The position numbers and the translations under genes were made by a program. This document shows, one piece after another, positions 22,577 through 30,541 of a stretch of DNA of 39,159 nt (the first letter of the stretch is position 1; each line of letters opens with the position of its first letter). This stretch comes from Egerieimonas sp900552095. GTDB lineage: Bacteria; Bacillota; Clostridia; Lachnospirales; Lachnospiraceae. Under the pieces are notes generated by a model, which searched no databases, was not told the DNA's origin, and was given only the letters and a program-made list of their open reading frames with translations. The DNA lies in assembly GCA_902469965.1 (NCBI GenBank), contig CABREP010000017.1, positions 1-39,159 of the forward strand, written 5' to 3'.

Positions 22577-23941
22577 TTAATTCTTAAAGCTGTGGATCGG
22601 AGCCGGAATTCTTCCGGTTCGGTTCACAAATCGATCGCAGCCAAAGGCATTCACCGGCATGATGGGGGCATAGCCCAGAAGACCGCCAAATTCCACGATT
22701 TCTCCCACGCCCTTCCCGATCACCGGGATCAGACGCACAGCCGTCGTCTTCTGATTGACCATTCCGATCGCCATCTCATCTGCAATAATTCCGGCAATGG
22801 TCGTATCTTTTGTATCTCCCGGAATCGCGATCATATCAAGTCCCACAGAACAAACACAGGTCATCGCTTCCAGTTTCTCCAGCGTCAGCGCACCAGCATT
22901 TACCGCATCGATCATTCCCTGATCCTCGCTGACCGGAATAAAGGCTCCCGAAAGGCCGCCCACATAAGAAGAGGCCATAACGCCGCCCTTTTTCACCTGA
23001 TCATTCAACATAGCCAGAGCCGCTGTCGTTCCCGGCGCTCCCACAGATTCCAGACCGATCTCCTCCAGGATCTCCGCCACAGAATCTCCAATGGCCGGTG
23101 TGGGGGCAAGGGAAAGATCCACAATGCCAAAAGGAATTCCCAGCCGCCGGGAAGCCTCCTGGGCTACCAGCTGTCCCACACGGGTAATCTTAAACGCTGT
23201 CTTTTTGATCGTCTCGCAGAGCACCTCAAAGTTCTCCCCGCGCACCTGCTCCAGCGCACATTTTACCACACCCGGGCCGGAAACACCCACATTGATCACC
23301 GCATCTGCTTCCGTCACCCCGTGGAACGCTCCTGCCATAAAGGGGTTGTCGTCCGGCGCATTGCAGAACACCACCAGTTTGGCGCATCCCAGCGAATCTG
23401 ATTCCTCTGTTGCCTTGGCAGTCTCCCTGATGATCGTCCCCATCAGGCGCACAGCATCCATATTGATCCCCGTCTTGGTGGAACCCAGATTTACAGAGCT
23501 GCAGACCCGCTCCGTCTCAGTTAACGCCTGCGGAATCGAACGGATCAGAAGCTCATCCGCCGCGGTCATCCCCTTACTCACCAAAGCCGAATAACCGCCG
23601 ATAAAATTGACGCCCACCTCATGGGCTGCCCGGTCAAGGGTTTTCGCCAGCTGTACAAAATCCTCCGGCGTCCGGCAGGCAGCTCCGCCCACCAGTGCAA
23701 CAGGAGTCACAGAGATACGCTTATTCACAATGGGAATCCCGTACTCCATGGAAATCTCTTCCCCTGTCTTCACCAGGTCTTTTGCCATTCGGGTAACCTT
23801 CTCATATACCTTCCGGCAGCACTCCTGCAGATCACTGTCCGTACAGTCCAGAAGGCTGATCCCCATCGTGATCGTCCGAACGTCCAGATTCTCTTCCTCT
23901 ATCATCTTATTGGTCTCATTGACCTCAAACATATTTATCAT
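22577..23941 (-). CDS. PFL family protein (DUF711, UPF0210)
   Basis: 454 residues, the usual length. GGGGAG lies 7 bases before the ATG at 23941. The family resembles pyruvate formate-lyase at the fold level but lacks a proven reaction. Visible conserved parts are VRTITMGISLLDC at 21-33, RISVTPVALVGGAACRTPEDF near 95-115, FIGGYSALVSKGMT near 135, INVGVSGPGVVKCAL near 215, and FGIVDLSLAPTPAIGDSVAEIL near 270. No Gly-radical motif of true PFL is seen. It is 19 bases downstream of the ACT-domain gene, a pairing kept in many Firmicutes. Last gene of the polA-containing transcript. Confidence 0.93.
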   Translation of the reverse strand: MINMFEVNETNKMIEEENLDVRTITMGISLLDCTDSDLQECCRKVYEKVTRMAKDLVKTGEEISMEYGIPIVNKRISVTPVALVGGAACRTPEDFVQLAKTLDRAAHEVGVNFIGGYSALVSKGMTAADELLIRSIPQALTETERVCSSVNLGSTKTGINMDAVRLMGTIIRETAKATEESDSLGCAKLVVFCNAPDDNPFMAGAFHGVTEADAVINVGVSGPGVVKCALEQVRGENFEVLCETIKKTAFKITRVGQLVAQEASRRLGIPFGIVDLSLAPTPAIGDSVAEILEEIGLESVGAPGTTAALAMLNDQVKKGGVMASSYVGGLSGAFIPVSEDQGMIDAVNAGALTLEKLEAMTCVCSVGLDMIAIPGDTKDTTIAGIIADEMAIGMVNQKTTAVRLIPVIGKGVGEIVEFGGLLGYAPIMPVNAFGCDRFVNRTGRIPAPIHSFKN

Positions 23942-23959
23942 GGCTGTTCTCCCCTATCC

Positions 23960-24232
23960 TTAAATGCGGTGCATTTTATTGAAAATGTCCTCGTGCTGAC
24001 AGCGGATCACCACACCGATTTCCTCGCCCAGACTCTTTAAGTCCTGTGCAATCTCTCCGTTTCCTTTTCCTGCCGCAGAAGCGTCTGCAATCATCATCAT
24101 ATTAAAATATCCGTCCACGATGGTCTGGGAAATATCCAGAATATTCACCTGATTCTCTGCCAGATAAGTACATACTCTGGCGATAATGCCCACTGTGTCC
24201 TTCCCTACTACTGAAATAATTGTTTTTTTCAT
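23960..24232 (-). CDS. ACT domain protein (UPF0237)
   Basis: 90 residues, made up of one ACT domain: KTIISVVGKDTVGIIARVCTYLAENQVNILDISQTIVDG with the Gly turn where an amino acid or other small ligand binds, then FNMMMIADAS. GGAGAG is 5 bases before the ATG. It probably regulates or partners the PFL-family protein encoded 19 bases downstream. The ligand is unknown. 22 bases downstream of walJ, same strand. Confidence 0.93.
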   Translation of the reverse strand: MKKTIISVVGKDTVGIIARVCTYLAENQVNILDISQTIVDGYFNMMMIADASAAGKGNGEIAQDLKSLGEEIGVVIRCQHEDIFNKMHRI

Positions 24233-24254
24233 GTCTCTCTCCTTGTTGTTTTTT

Positions 24255-25052
24255 TCAGCAGCACACCATCTGGGAAGCCTCTTCCCGGCGCGCCACCGTG
24301 ATATGAAAATCCCTGGAACAGTATGGATTGTCCCCCATAGTTACCTCAGAGCAGACGGTCTCATACGCCAGCTCTGCATAATTATTTTCTCTGCTCAGAT
24401 GGCCGAGAAATACAGTCTGCAGATTATCATGCAGAAGCCGGCAGAGCAGCTGCCCTGCCGCCTCATTGGAGAGGTGTCCCCGCTCTCCTAAAATTCTCTG
24501 CTTTAAGTAATACGGATAGCTTCCCACCTGAAGCATACGCACATCATGGTTTGCTTCCAGCAGAAGGACCGAAAGTCCTCTTAGCTTCTCCACAATATAG
24601 TCATCATAGGTTCCCAGGTCTGTGGCAATCCCCATAGACTGTCCGCCCTGATTAAAGCGGTATCCCACCGGCTCGGCGGCGTCATGGGAAATGCGGAAGG
24701 GATCTACCTCAATATCTCCCAGCACAAACCTCTCATCCCTGTGGATTTCCCGGAAAATACCCTCCGGCAGCTTGCCCAGACTGGCATTTTCCTCAAAATA
24801 CCGGATCGTCCCCGGCGTGGCATAGATGGGAATCTGATACCGCCGCGCCAGTACGCCCAGCCCTTTGATATGGTCGGAATGTTCATGCGTGATCAGAATC
24901 CCCTGAATATCCCGCGTCGTCATATCAATGCTGTTTAATCCAAATTCTACCCGTTTTCCGCTGATTCCCGCATCCACCAGAAGGTGGGTGGATTCGCTTC
25001 CAACGTAAATACAGTTGCCGCTGCTTCCGCTGGCAATACTACACAATCTCAT
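24255..25052 (-). CDS. walJ: metallo-beta-lactamase fold hydrolase, WalJ/YycJ type
   Basis: 265 residues. It opens with RLCSIASGSSGNCIYVG, the mark of the YycJ/VicX group, and carries the metal site THEHSDHIKG near residues 55-64, with later ligands in SHDAAEPVGYR, EANHD and FLGHLSRENN. WalJ in other Firmicutes is a nuclease-like enzyme linked to the WalRK system and to DNA processing in replication and mismatch repair. Here it is not next to walRK but overlaps coaE by 14 bases in a transcript with polA, which favours a role in DNA metabolism. Confidence 0.88.
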   Translation of the reverse strand: MRLCSIASGSSGNCIYVGSESTHLLVDAGISGKRVEFGLNSIDMTTRDIQGILITHEHSDHIKGLGVLARRYQIPIYATPGTIRYFEENASLGKLPEGIFREIHRDERFVLGDIEVDPFRISHDAAEPVGYRFNQGGQSMGIATDLGTYDDYIVEKLRGLSVLLLEANHDVRMLQVGSYPYYLKQRILGERGHLSNEAAGQLLCRLLHDNLQTVFLGHLSRENNYAELAYETVCSEVTMGDNPYCSRDFHITVARREEASQMVCC

Positions 25053-25641
25053 ACTGCTGCATCCTCTGGTCTATCTGTCTTTCTGTCTCTTCCAGCGTTC
25101 CGCTGTTGTCTACTTCAAAATCGCACCGCTCTGAAAATTCTTCCTCCGTAAGCTGCTGCGACAAAATCTGGCGGATCCGCTCCCCGGTATATCCCCGGTC
25201 CCGCTTCAGGCGCTCCCGGCGGACTTCTTCCTCCGCATAAATATACCAGATCTCATCACAGATTTCCTCATAATGATCTTCCAGGAGAAGAGCCGCCTCT
25301 ATGACATAGATCTCTGTCTGCGCTTCCCGCTCCTTCTCAATATCTTGTCTGATATATGCTTTCACCGCAGGATGCACGATCTCTTCCAGTTTCTTTTTCA
25401 GCCTGGGATCTGTATACACCAGATCCGCCAGTACCCGGCGATCCAGCTCCTCGCTCTTATCCTTAAGCACCACGGTGCTGAACTGTTCCAGGATCTGATC
25501 GTAGACCTTATGCCCCGGCAGCATCAGCATATGTCCCACTTCATCTGCCTGTACCACAGTGGCGTCGTACGCTCTGGCCAGATAATCCAGGACTTCACTT
25601 TTTCCTGCGCCCACTCCGCCGGTAATTCCGATAATCCTCAT
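25039..25641 (-). CDS. coaE: dephospho-CoA kinase
   Basis: 200 residues. It adds the 3' phosphate to dephospho-CoA, last step of CoA synthesis. The P-loop is GITGGVGAGKS at residues 5-15, followed by DADEVGH-type VQADEVGH (about 33-40), the LRRxLADLVF-type stretch RRVLADLVY, and EIVHPAVKAYI near 88. The lid region has RERLKRDRGYT. GGAGGTG is 6 bases before the ATG. It sits directly downstream of polA, an arrangement common in Firmicutes. Confidence 0.95.
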   Translation of the reverse strand: MRIIGITGGVGAGKSEVLDYLARAYDATVVQADEVGHMLMLPGHKVYDQILEQFSTVVLKDKSEELDRRVLADLVYTDPRLKKKLEEIVHPAVKAYIRQDIEKEREAQTEIYVIEAALLLEDHYEEICDEIWYIYAEEEVRRERLKRDRGYTGERIRQILSQQLTEEEFSERCDFEVDNSGTLEETERQIDQRMQQYEIV

Positions 25642-25685
25642 CTCTCACACCTCCTGCTCTTTTGTTTCTTCCAGTTTTCCAGTTG

Positions 25686-28316
25686 TTACTTTGCCTCATA
25701 CCAGTTGTGCCCGGTATGCATATCGATCTCCAGAGGGACTGCAAGGCTGGCTGCCCCTCTCATCTCCTCCTCCAGGATCTCAGACACCCGGCCCAGCTCC
25801 TCCTCCTTTGTCTCGATAAGGAGCTCATCGTGCACCTGCAGAATCAGACGGGACTCCAATCCCTCCTCTTTCAGGCGGCTGTGGACCCGGTTCATGGCAA
25901 TCTTGATGATATCCGCCGCCGTTCCCTGGATCGGCGCGTTCATAGCCACCCGTTCTCCAAAAGACCTCTGCATAAAGTTGCTGGAATGCAGTTCCGGAAC
26001 GGGCCGTCTCCTGCCGTACATCGTACTCACATACCCCAGTTCCTTCCCCTGGGCCACCAGCCCGTCCAGATACCCTTTTATCTTCGGATAAGTCTCAAAA
26101 TAATTTTCAATATACTGAGCCGCCTCTTTCCGTGTGATGCTCAGATCCTGGCTGAGTCCAAAAGAACTGATTCCGTACACGATTCCGAAGTTTACAGCCT
26201 TCGCATTCCGCCTCTGCAGAGGAGTTACTTCCTCAAAGGGCACGTGGAAAACCTGAGAGGCTGTCATCTGATGAATATCCTGCGCCTCCCGGTAAGCCCG
26301 GATCAGCTGTTCGTCCCCGGACAGATGCGCCAGCACCCGAAGTTCGATCTGAGAGTAATCCGCATCCAGGAAAAGGAATCCCTCTCTGGGCACAAACACC
26401 TTGCGGATCATCCTTCCCAGTTCCATGCGCACCGGAATATTCTGCAGGTTGGGCTCCGTACTGCTGATCCGCCCGGTGGCGGTGATCGTCTGATTGAAGG
26501 TGGAATGAATCCTTCCATCCTCTCCGATATAACCGGCCAGCCCATCCGCATAAGTAGATTTCAGCTTTGCCAGCTGCCGGTACTCCAGAATATCCGCCAC
26601 GATGGGATAGTCCGGCGCCAGCTTGTCCAGCACATCTGCAGCTGTGGAATAACCGCTCTTGGTCTTCCGCCCGCCCGGCATCTGAAGTCTTTCAAAAAGA
26701 ATCCCTCCCAGCTGTTTTGGAGAATTGATATTGAACCTCTCCCCGGCCTGCTCATAGATCTTTTCTTCCAGCTCTTTTATCCTCACCTGCAGCTGTTCTC
26801 CGTAGACTTTGAGTGCCTCACCCTCCGCCCGGATCCCCTCCTTCTCCATATCAGAAAGGGTAAAAATCAGCGGCAGCTCGATCTCACAGTAAAGCCTTTC
26901 CATCCCCTGTTCTTCCAGCGCCCGGTGCACCGGTTCCAGAACAGCCCAGGCCGTATAGGCTCTGTATCCGGCCCACGCTGCTGTCTTCTCCTGATCCGCC
27001 TGGGAAAAGAGCGGCAGCTTACTGCTCCCGAAGATCTCCTCCGCCGAGGGAAGCATCCGGTTCAGATACTCTTTTGCCAGATCATCACAGGTATACTCCG
27101 ACTTCAGGGGATTTAAAAGATAAGCGCCCACTCCGCAGTCAAAGAGTCCCTCTCTGCAGTTGATTTTCAGGAAACGAAGCATTTCTTTCAGGTTCATAAC
27201 GCCCACCCTGGGCACTTTTTCAAAAAGCTCCTCCGTCTTTTCCCTGAGATAGGATCCGCTTACAAATCCCTCCGCCGGAAGATAGGCCAGCATCTCCGGA
27301 AAAGCCAGAGCAAGCCCCAGAATATTCCCATCCTCTGTGATCAGCTCTGCTCCGATCTCCTTTTGTTTCCCCGCCTTCTCAAAGAGCTTCTCCGCCTCCC
27401 CAAAATCAGCGATCACTTCCGTATGCAGATTTTCCTGTTCTCTGTCCTCCGCTTCAAAACGGGAGAGCAGATTTTTAAATTCCAGCTGTTTAAAGAGCTG
27501 ATAAGCCTCCGGCGTGTAGAGATTCCCGATCCGCGCCTGTTCCCAGTCCCAGCTGCAGGGAGCATCGGTCCGGATCGTCGCCAGATCCTTGGAAAGCTCT
27601 GCCAGATCATAATGCTCTTCCAGAGAAAGCCTTGCCTTGTTCGGTTTTACCTCTTCCAGCCGGCGATGCGCCTCCTCGATGCTTCCGAACTGCAGGATGA
27701 GCTTGGTGGCCGTCTTCTCTCCCACTCCGGGGATTCCCGGAATATTATCCGCCGTGTCCCCCATAAGCGCCTTCACATCGATAAACTGAGCCGGTGTGAC
27801 CTGATAACGCTCTTTCACATCCTCCGCCAGATAATCTTCAATTACCGTTTTTCCTCCCTTGGTCTTGGGAATCCGGATCATGGTCTTTTCTGTTGCCAGC
27901 TGAAGAAGATCCCTGTCCCCGGACAGGATCGTCACTTCCATCCCTCTTCCTTCTCCCTGGCGCGCTGCCGTACCCAGTAGATCATCCGCTTCATAGCCTT
28001 CCAGCTCCAGCGTAACCACGCCCATCGCCTGCAGCACCTCTTTCATCAGGGGCACCTGTTCCCGCAGTTCCTGGGGCATTGGATTTCTCGTTCCTTTGTA
28101 CTCTGCAAACATTTTATGCCGGAAGGTAGGCGCATGAAGGTCAAAGGCCACCGCCAGATAATCCGGCTTCTCCTCCTCCAGCGTCCGGAAAAGAATATTT
28201 AAAAATCCATAGACTGCATTGGTATGTTTTCCCTCCCAGTTTGTCAGATCCGGAAGTCCATAGAAAGCCCGGTTCAAAATGCTGTGTCCGTCAACCAAAA
28301 CTATTTTCTCGCTCAT
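25686..28316 (-). CDS. polA: DNA polymerase I
   Basis: 876 residues. The 5' nuclease domain (1-290) is intact: VLVDGHSILNRAFYG, EADDLLG, SGDRDLLQL, DVKALMGDTADNIPGIPGVGEKTA. The 3'-5' exonuclease domain (about 300-470) has lost its metal ligands: where E. coli has DTET there is ELITEDGN, the NLKYD ligand is NLKEM, and the YxxxD motif is absent. So no proofreading is expected, as in Bacillus-type PolA. The polymerase domain is intact: motif A DADYSQIELR, motif B RRNAKAVNFGIVYG, motif C LQVHDELL. It fills gaps and removes RNA primers. It starts 67 bases after the zinc-finger gene. Confidence 0.96.
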   Translation of the reverse strand: MSEKIVLVDGHSILNRAFYGLPDLTNWEGKHTNAVYGFLNILFRTLEEEKPDYLAVAFDLHAPTFRHKMFAEYKGTRNPMPQELREQVPLMKEVLQAMGVVTLELEGYEADDLLGTAARQGEGRGMEVTILSGDRDLLQLATEKTMIRIPKTKGGKTVIEDYLAEDVKERYQVTPAQFIDVKALMGDTADNIPGIPGVGEKTATKLILQFGSIEEAHRRLEEVKPNKARLSLEEHYDLAELSKDLATIRTDAPCSWDWEQARIGNLYTPEAYQLFKQLEFKNLLSRFEAEDREQENLHTEVIADFGEAEKLFEKAGKQKEIGAELITEDGNILGLALAFPEMLAYLPAEGFVSGSYLREKTEELFEKVPRVGVMNLKEMLRFLKINCREGLFDCGVGAYLLNPLKSEYTCDDLAKEYLNRMLPSAEEIFGSSKLPLFSQADQEKTAAWAGYRAYTAWAVLEPVHRALEEQGMERLYCEIELPLIFTLSDMEKEGIRAEGEALKVYGEQLQVRIKELEEKIYEQAGERFNINSPKQLGGILFERLQMPGGRKTKSGYSTAADVLDKLAPDYPIVADILEYRQLAKLKSTYADGLAGYIGEDGRIHSTFNQTITATGRISSTEPNLQNIPVRMELGRMIRKVFVPREGFLFLDADYSQIELRVLAHLSGDEQLIRAYREAQDIHQMTASQVFHVPFEEVTPLQRRNAKAVNFGIVYGISSFGLSQDLSITRKEAAQYIENYFETYPKIKGYLDGLVAQGKELGYVSTMYGRRRPVPELHSSNFMQRSFGERVAMNAPIQGTAADIIKIAMNRVHSRLKEEGLESRLILQVHDELLIETKEEELGRVSEILEEEMRGAASLAVPLEIDMHTGHNWYEAK

Positions 28317-28383
28317 GATATTCCTCTCTGTTTTGTTTCATTTCTATAATCTGTCTCCTCTGCAAATCTGCCGGAACCTTCCG

Positions 28384-28749
28384 CTATACAGAGATAAACT
28401 CCGGAACAAAGGGAAACTCCAGAATCCCCAGAGAACATAATACAGTCCCGGCCAGCAGAGCCGCCGCGGTCAGCAAACAAAAAAAGACCAGCCAGTGCAT
28501 TCTTCTGCGCCTGCGCAGTCCCTGCTCTTTCATCCGTATATCCCGCTTCAAAAGCTCCATAATATTATACGTATCCTGCTTTTCATCATCCAGATACTGT
28601 ACTGCCCGGCTGACAATGTAATACGTCTCCAGTTCATCATAACAGGAAGGACACTGCTTGATATGTTCAATGAACGCTTCCAGTTCCCTGGGCTGCAGGC
28701 GGTTCTCTATATAAGGCGTAATCTTCTGTAAAGCTTCCTCGCACTTCAT
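28384..28749 (-). CDS. zinc-finger (zf-HC2-like) single-pass membrane protein
   Basis: 121 residues from the ATG at 28749 (GGAG 8 bases upstream). The N-terminal 50 residues hold His-x3-Cys-x2-Cys (HIKQCPSC) after an ELEAFIEHI helix, the anti-sigma zinc finger pattern. A basic linker (RRRRRMH) precedes one membrane helix (about 86-107), and a short external tail ends the protein. Anti-sigma factors are normally encoded after their sigma factor; none is present here, so the partner, if any, is elsewhere. It stands first in the presumed polA operon. Confidence 0.75.
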   Translation of the reverse strand: MKCEEALQKITPYIENRLQPRELEAFIEHIKQCPSCYDELETYYIVSRAVQYLDDEKQDTYNIMELLKRDIRMKEQGLRRRRRMHWLVFFCLLTAAALLAGTVLCSLGILEFPFVPEFISV

Positions 28750-28783
28750 ACCTTCATCTCCAAGCACCTTAGATTATGAAGTC

Positions 28784-28812
28784 ATTATAACACGCTTCCC
28801 TTCTTCTGTGAA
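28784..28812 (-). promoter_or_regulatory. sigma-A promoter of zinc-finger/polA operon
   Basis: TTCACA (28807-28812), 17 bases, TATAAT (28784-28789) with an extended -10 TG. 34 bases before the ATG. Confidence 0.75.
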
Positions 28813-28872
28813 TAACCATTTCTCCTCCCGTCTCCCTTCCGGTGCAATTTTTCCGATCCGTTCACAAAAAGC

Positions 28873-28901
28873 TTGCATATCCTTTTTAAATATGTTAAGA
28901 T
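28873..28901 (+). promoter_or_regulatory. sigma-A promoter of tRNA-Leu
   Basis: TTGCAT (28873-28878), 17 bases, TAAGAT (28896-28901), 19 bases before the mature tRNA end. Confidence 0.6.
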
Positions 28902-28920
28902 TATTCCGTTGTCAGATTGT

Positions 28921-29002
28921 GCCGCTGTGGCGGAATTGGCAGACGCACTTGACTCAAAATCAAGCGGGTAACACCGTGCCGGTTCGAGTCCGGCCAGCGG
29001 CA
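28921..29002 (+). tRNA. tRNA-Leu (anticodon CAA)
   Basis: 7-bp acceptor stem GCCGCTG/CAGCGGC, discriminator A, D-loop with GGCGGAATTGGCAGACG, anticodon stem CTTGA/TCAAG with loop CTCAAAA giving anticodon CAA, a short class II variable arm (CGGGTAACACCG) and T arm CCGG-TTCGAGT-CCGG. The CCA end is not encoded. Reads UUG. Confidence 0.97.
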
Positions 29003-29007
29003 GGCAC

Positions 29008-29041
29008 AAAAAAGGAGCTGATTTTATCAGTTCCTTTTTTT
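29008..29041 (+). terminator. intrinsic terminator of tRNA-Leu
   Basis: Stem AAAAGGAGCTGAT pairing with ATCAGTTCCTTTT (one mismatch) and a run of seven T, five bases after the tRNA. Confidence 0.85.
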
Positions 29042-29104
29042 CTGTTTTAACCAAATTTTCCGTCTATTTTTGTTGAAAATTACCCTTCTTTTTTCAGCCA
29101 GTCG

Positions 29105-29113
29105 TGTTATAAT
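29105..29113 (+). promoter_or_regulatory. extended -10 promoter of trkA-trkH
   Basis: TGTTATAAT (TATAAT 29108-29113); the -35 region is weak. About 50 bases of leader to the trkA ATG. Confidence 0.55.
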
Positions 29114-29170
29114 AGCCCCATATGCTTTCCATATATTAAGATTGTATAAATATCTGTTTTTGGAGGAATT

Positions 29171-30529
29171 ATGAAAATCATTATTGTTGGCTGCGGAAAA
29201 GTGGGCATGACCCTGGCCGAACAGCTCAGCCAGGAACATTACAGCGTCGTCCTGGTAGACCATTCACTGGAAAAAATTCACAGAATCTCAGAAAACATAG
29301 ATGCCCTGCGGATCTGCGGAAATGGCTCCTCAATCGGCACTCTGATGGAAGCCGGCGTAGATACCGCCGATGTCCTGATCGCCGTTACCGGATCGGACGA
29401 GCTGAATCTGCTCTGCTGCCTGATCGCCCAGAATGTGAGCAGCTGCCACACCATTGCCCGGGTTCGGAACCCGGTATATCACGAAGAACTGAACTTTATC
29501 CGGGAGCGCCTCGGCATCTCCATGACGATCAATCCGGAGCTGGTGGCTGCCAGAGAGATTGCCCGCCTGCTGCGCTTCCCCTCCGCCATTAAGATCGATA
29601 CTTTCGTCAAAGGCCGGGTAGAACTTCTGAAATTCCGCTTAAAACCGGAATTTCAGCTGGATCATTTTCCCGTCTGCAAACTGCAGGAAAAATTCCGCAG
29701 CGACCTGCTGGTAGCCGGTGTGGAGCGCGGCAGTGAAGTATTCATTCCGGACGGAAACTTTCTTCTGAAGGACGGAGATTACATCACTCTGATCACCTCG
29801 CCGAAGAACGCAGCTTCTTTCTTCCAGAGAGTGGGATTAAAAACCCACCAGGTGAAAAACTGCATGATCGTAGGCTGCGGCACACTGGGCTATTACCTGG
29901 CCAAACAGCTTCTGGAAATGAAGATCGACGTGCGGATCGTAGATCACAGCCGGGAGCGCTGCGAAACTTTAAGCGAACTGCTTCCGGATGCCACCATCAT
30001 CTGCGGCGACGGTTCCGATCGGAAACTTCTGATGGAAGAAGGTCTCGATATGGCGGAAAGCTTTGTCACTCTGACCAACCTGGATGAGGAAAATGTACTC
30101 CTCAGCCTCTTTGCCAAGGATGTTTCCTCCGCCAAAATTATCACAAAAGTAAACCGCCTGGCCTTCGATGACCTGATTCAGAAGCTGGATCTGGGCAGCG
30201 TCATTTATCCCAAATATCTGACTGCCGACTATATTCTCCAGTACGTGCGTGCCATGCAGAATTCCATTGGCAGCAATGTAGAGACGCTCTACCATATTCT
30301 GGATAACCGGGCGGAGGCTCTGGAATTTGTCATCCGGGAAAACTGCCCCCTCTCGGGCATCCCCCTTTCTCAGCTGAAGCTGAAAGATAATCTGCGGATT
30401 GTCTGCATCAACCGCCACGGAACGATATCCATCCCCCGGGGGCAGGATTCACTCCAGGCCGGCGATACCGTGATCGTAGTGACCACTCATCTGGGACTGC
30501 ACGACGTCCAGGATATTCTGAAGAAATAA
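29171..30529 (+). CDS. trkA: Trk-type K+ channel regulatory subunit TrkA
   Basis: 452 residues, GGAGG 5 bases before the ATG. Two tandem RCK units: NAD-binding domain 1 begins IIIVGCGKVGMTLA with the acidic strand end VLVDHS, then an RCK-C domain ending near 225; NAD-binding domain 2 begins MIVGCGTLGYYLA near 234 with RIVDHS, followed by a second RCK-C domain. Thus the cytoplasmic gating ring is built from double-length subunits. It regulates the TrkH pore encoded 12 bases downstream in response to NADH/ATP-type ligands. Confidence 0.95.
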   Translation: MKIIIVGCGKVGMTLAEQLSQEHYSVVLVDHSLEKIHRISENIDALRICGNGSSIGTLMEAGVDTADVLIAVTGSDELNLLCCLIAQNVSSCHTIARVRNPVYHEELNFIRERLGISMTINPELVAAREIARLLRFPSAIKIDTFVKGRVELLKFRLKPEFQLDHFPVCKLQEKFRSDLLVAGVERGSEVFIPDGNFLLKDGDYITLITSPKNAASFFQRVGLKTHQVKNCMIVGCGTLGYYLAKQLLEMKIDVRIVDHSRERCETLSELLPDATIICGDGSDRKLLMEEGLDMAESFVTLTNLDEENVLLSLFAKDVSSAKIITKVNRLAFDDLIQKLDLGSVIYPKYLTADYILQYVRAMQNSIGSNVETLYHILDNRAEALEFVIRENCPLSGIPLSQLKLKDNLRIVCINRHGTISIPRGQDSLQAGDTVIVVTTHLGLHDVQDILKK

Positions 30530-30541
30530 GGAGCAGGCAAA

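Noticed and set aside
22529..23401. 290-residue open frame on the + strand
   Set aside because: Antisense to the PFL-family gene and rich in His/Arg; no start signal.
25662..27116. 484-residue open frame on the + strand
   Set aside because: Antisense to polA with no family features; a shadow caused by codon bias.
28921..29002. tRNA-Leu as attachment site of an integrated element
   Set aside because: No integrase and no repeat of the tRNA 3' end seen in the window; neighbours are core genes.
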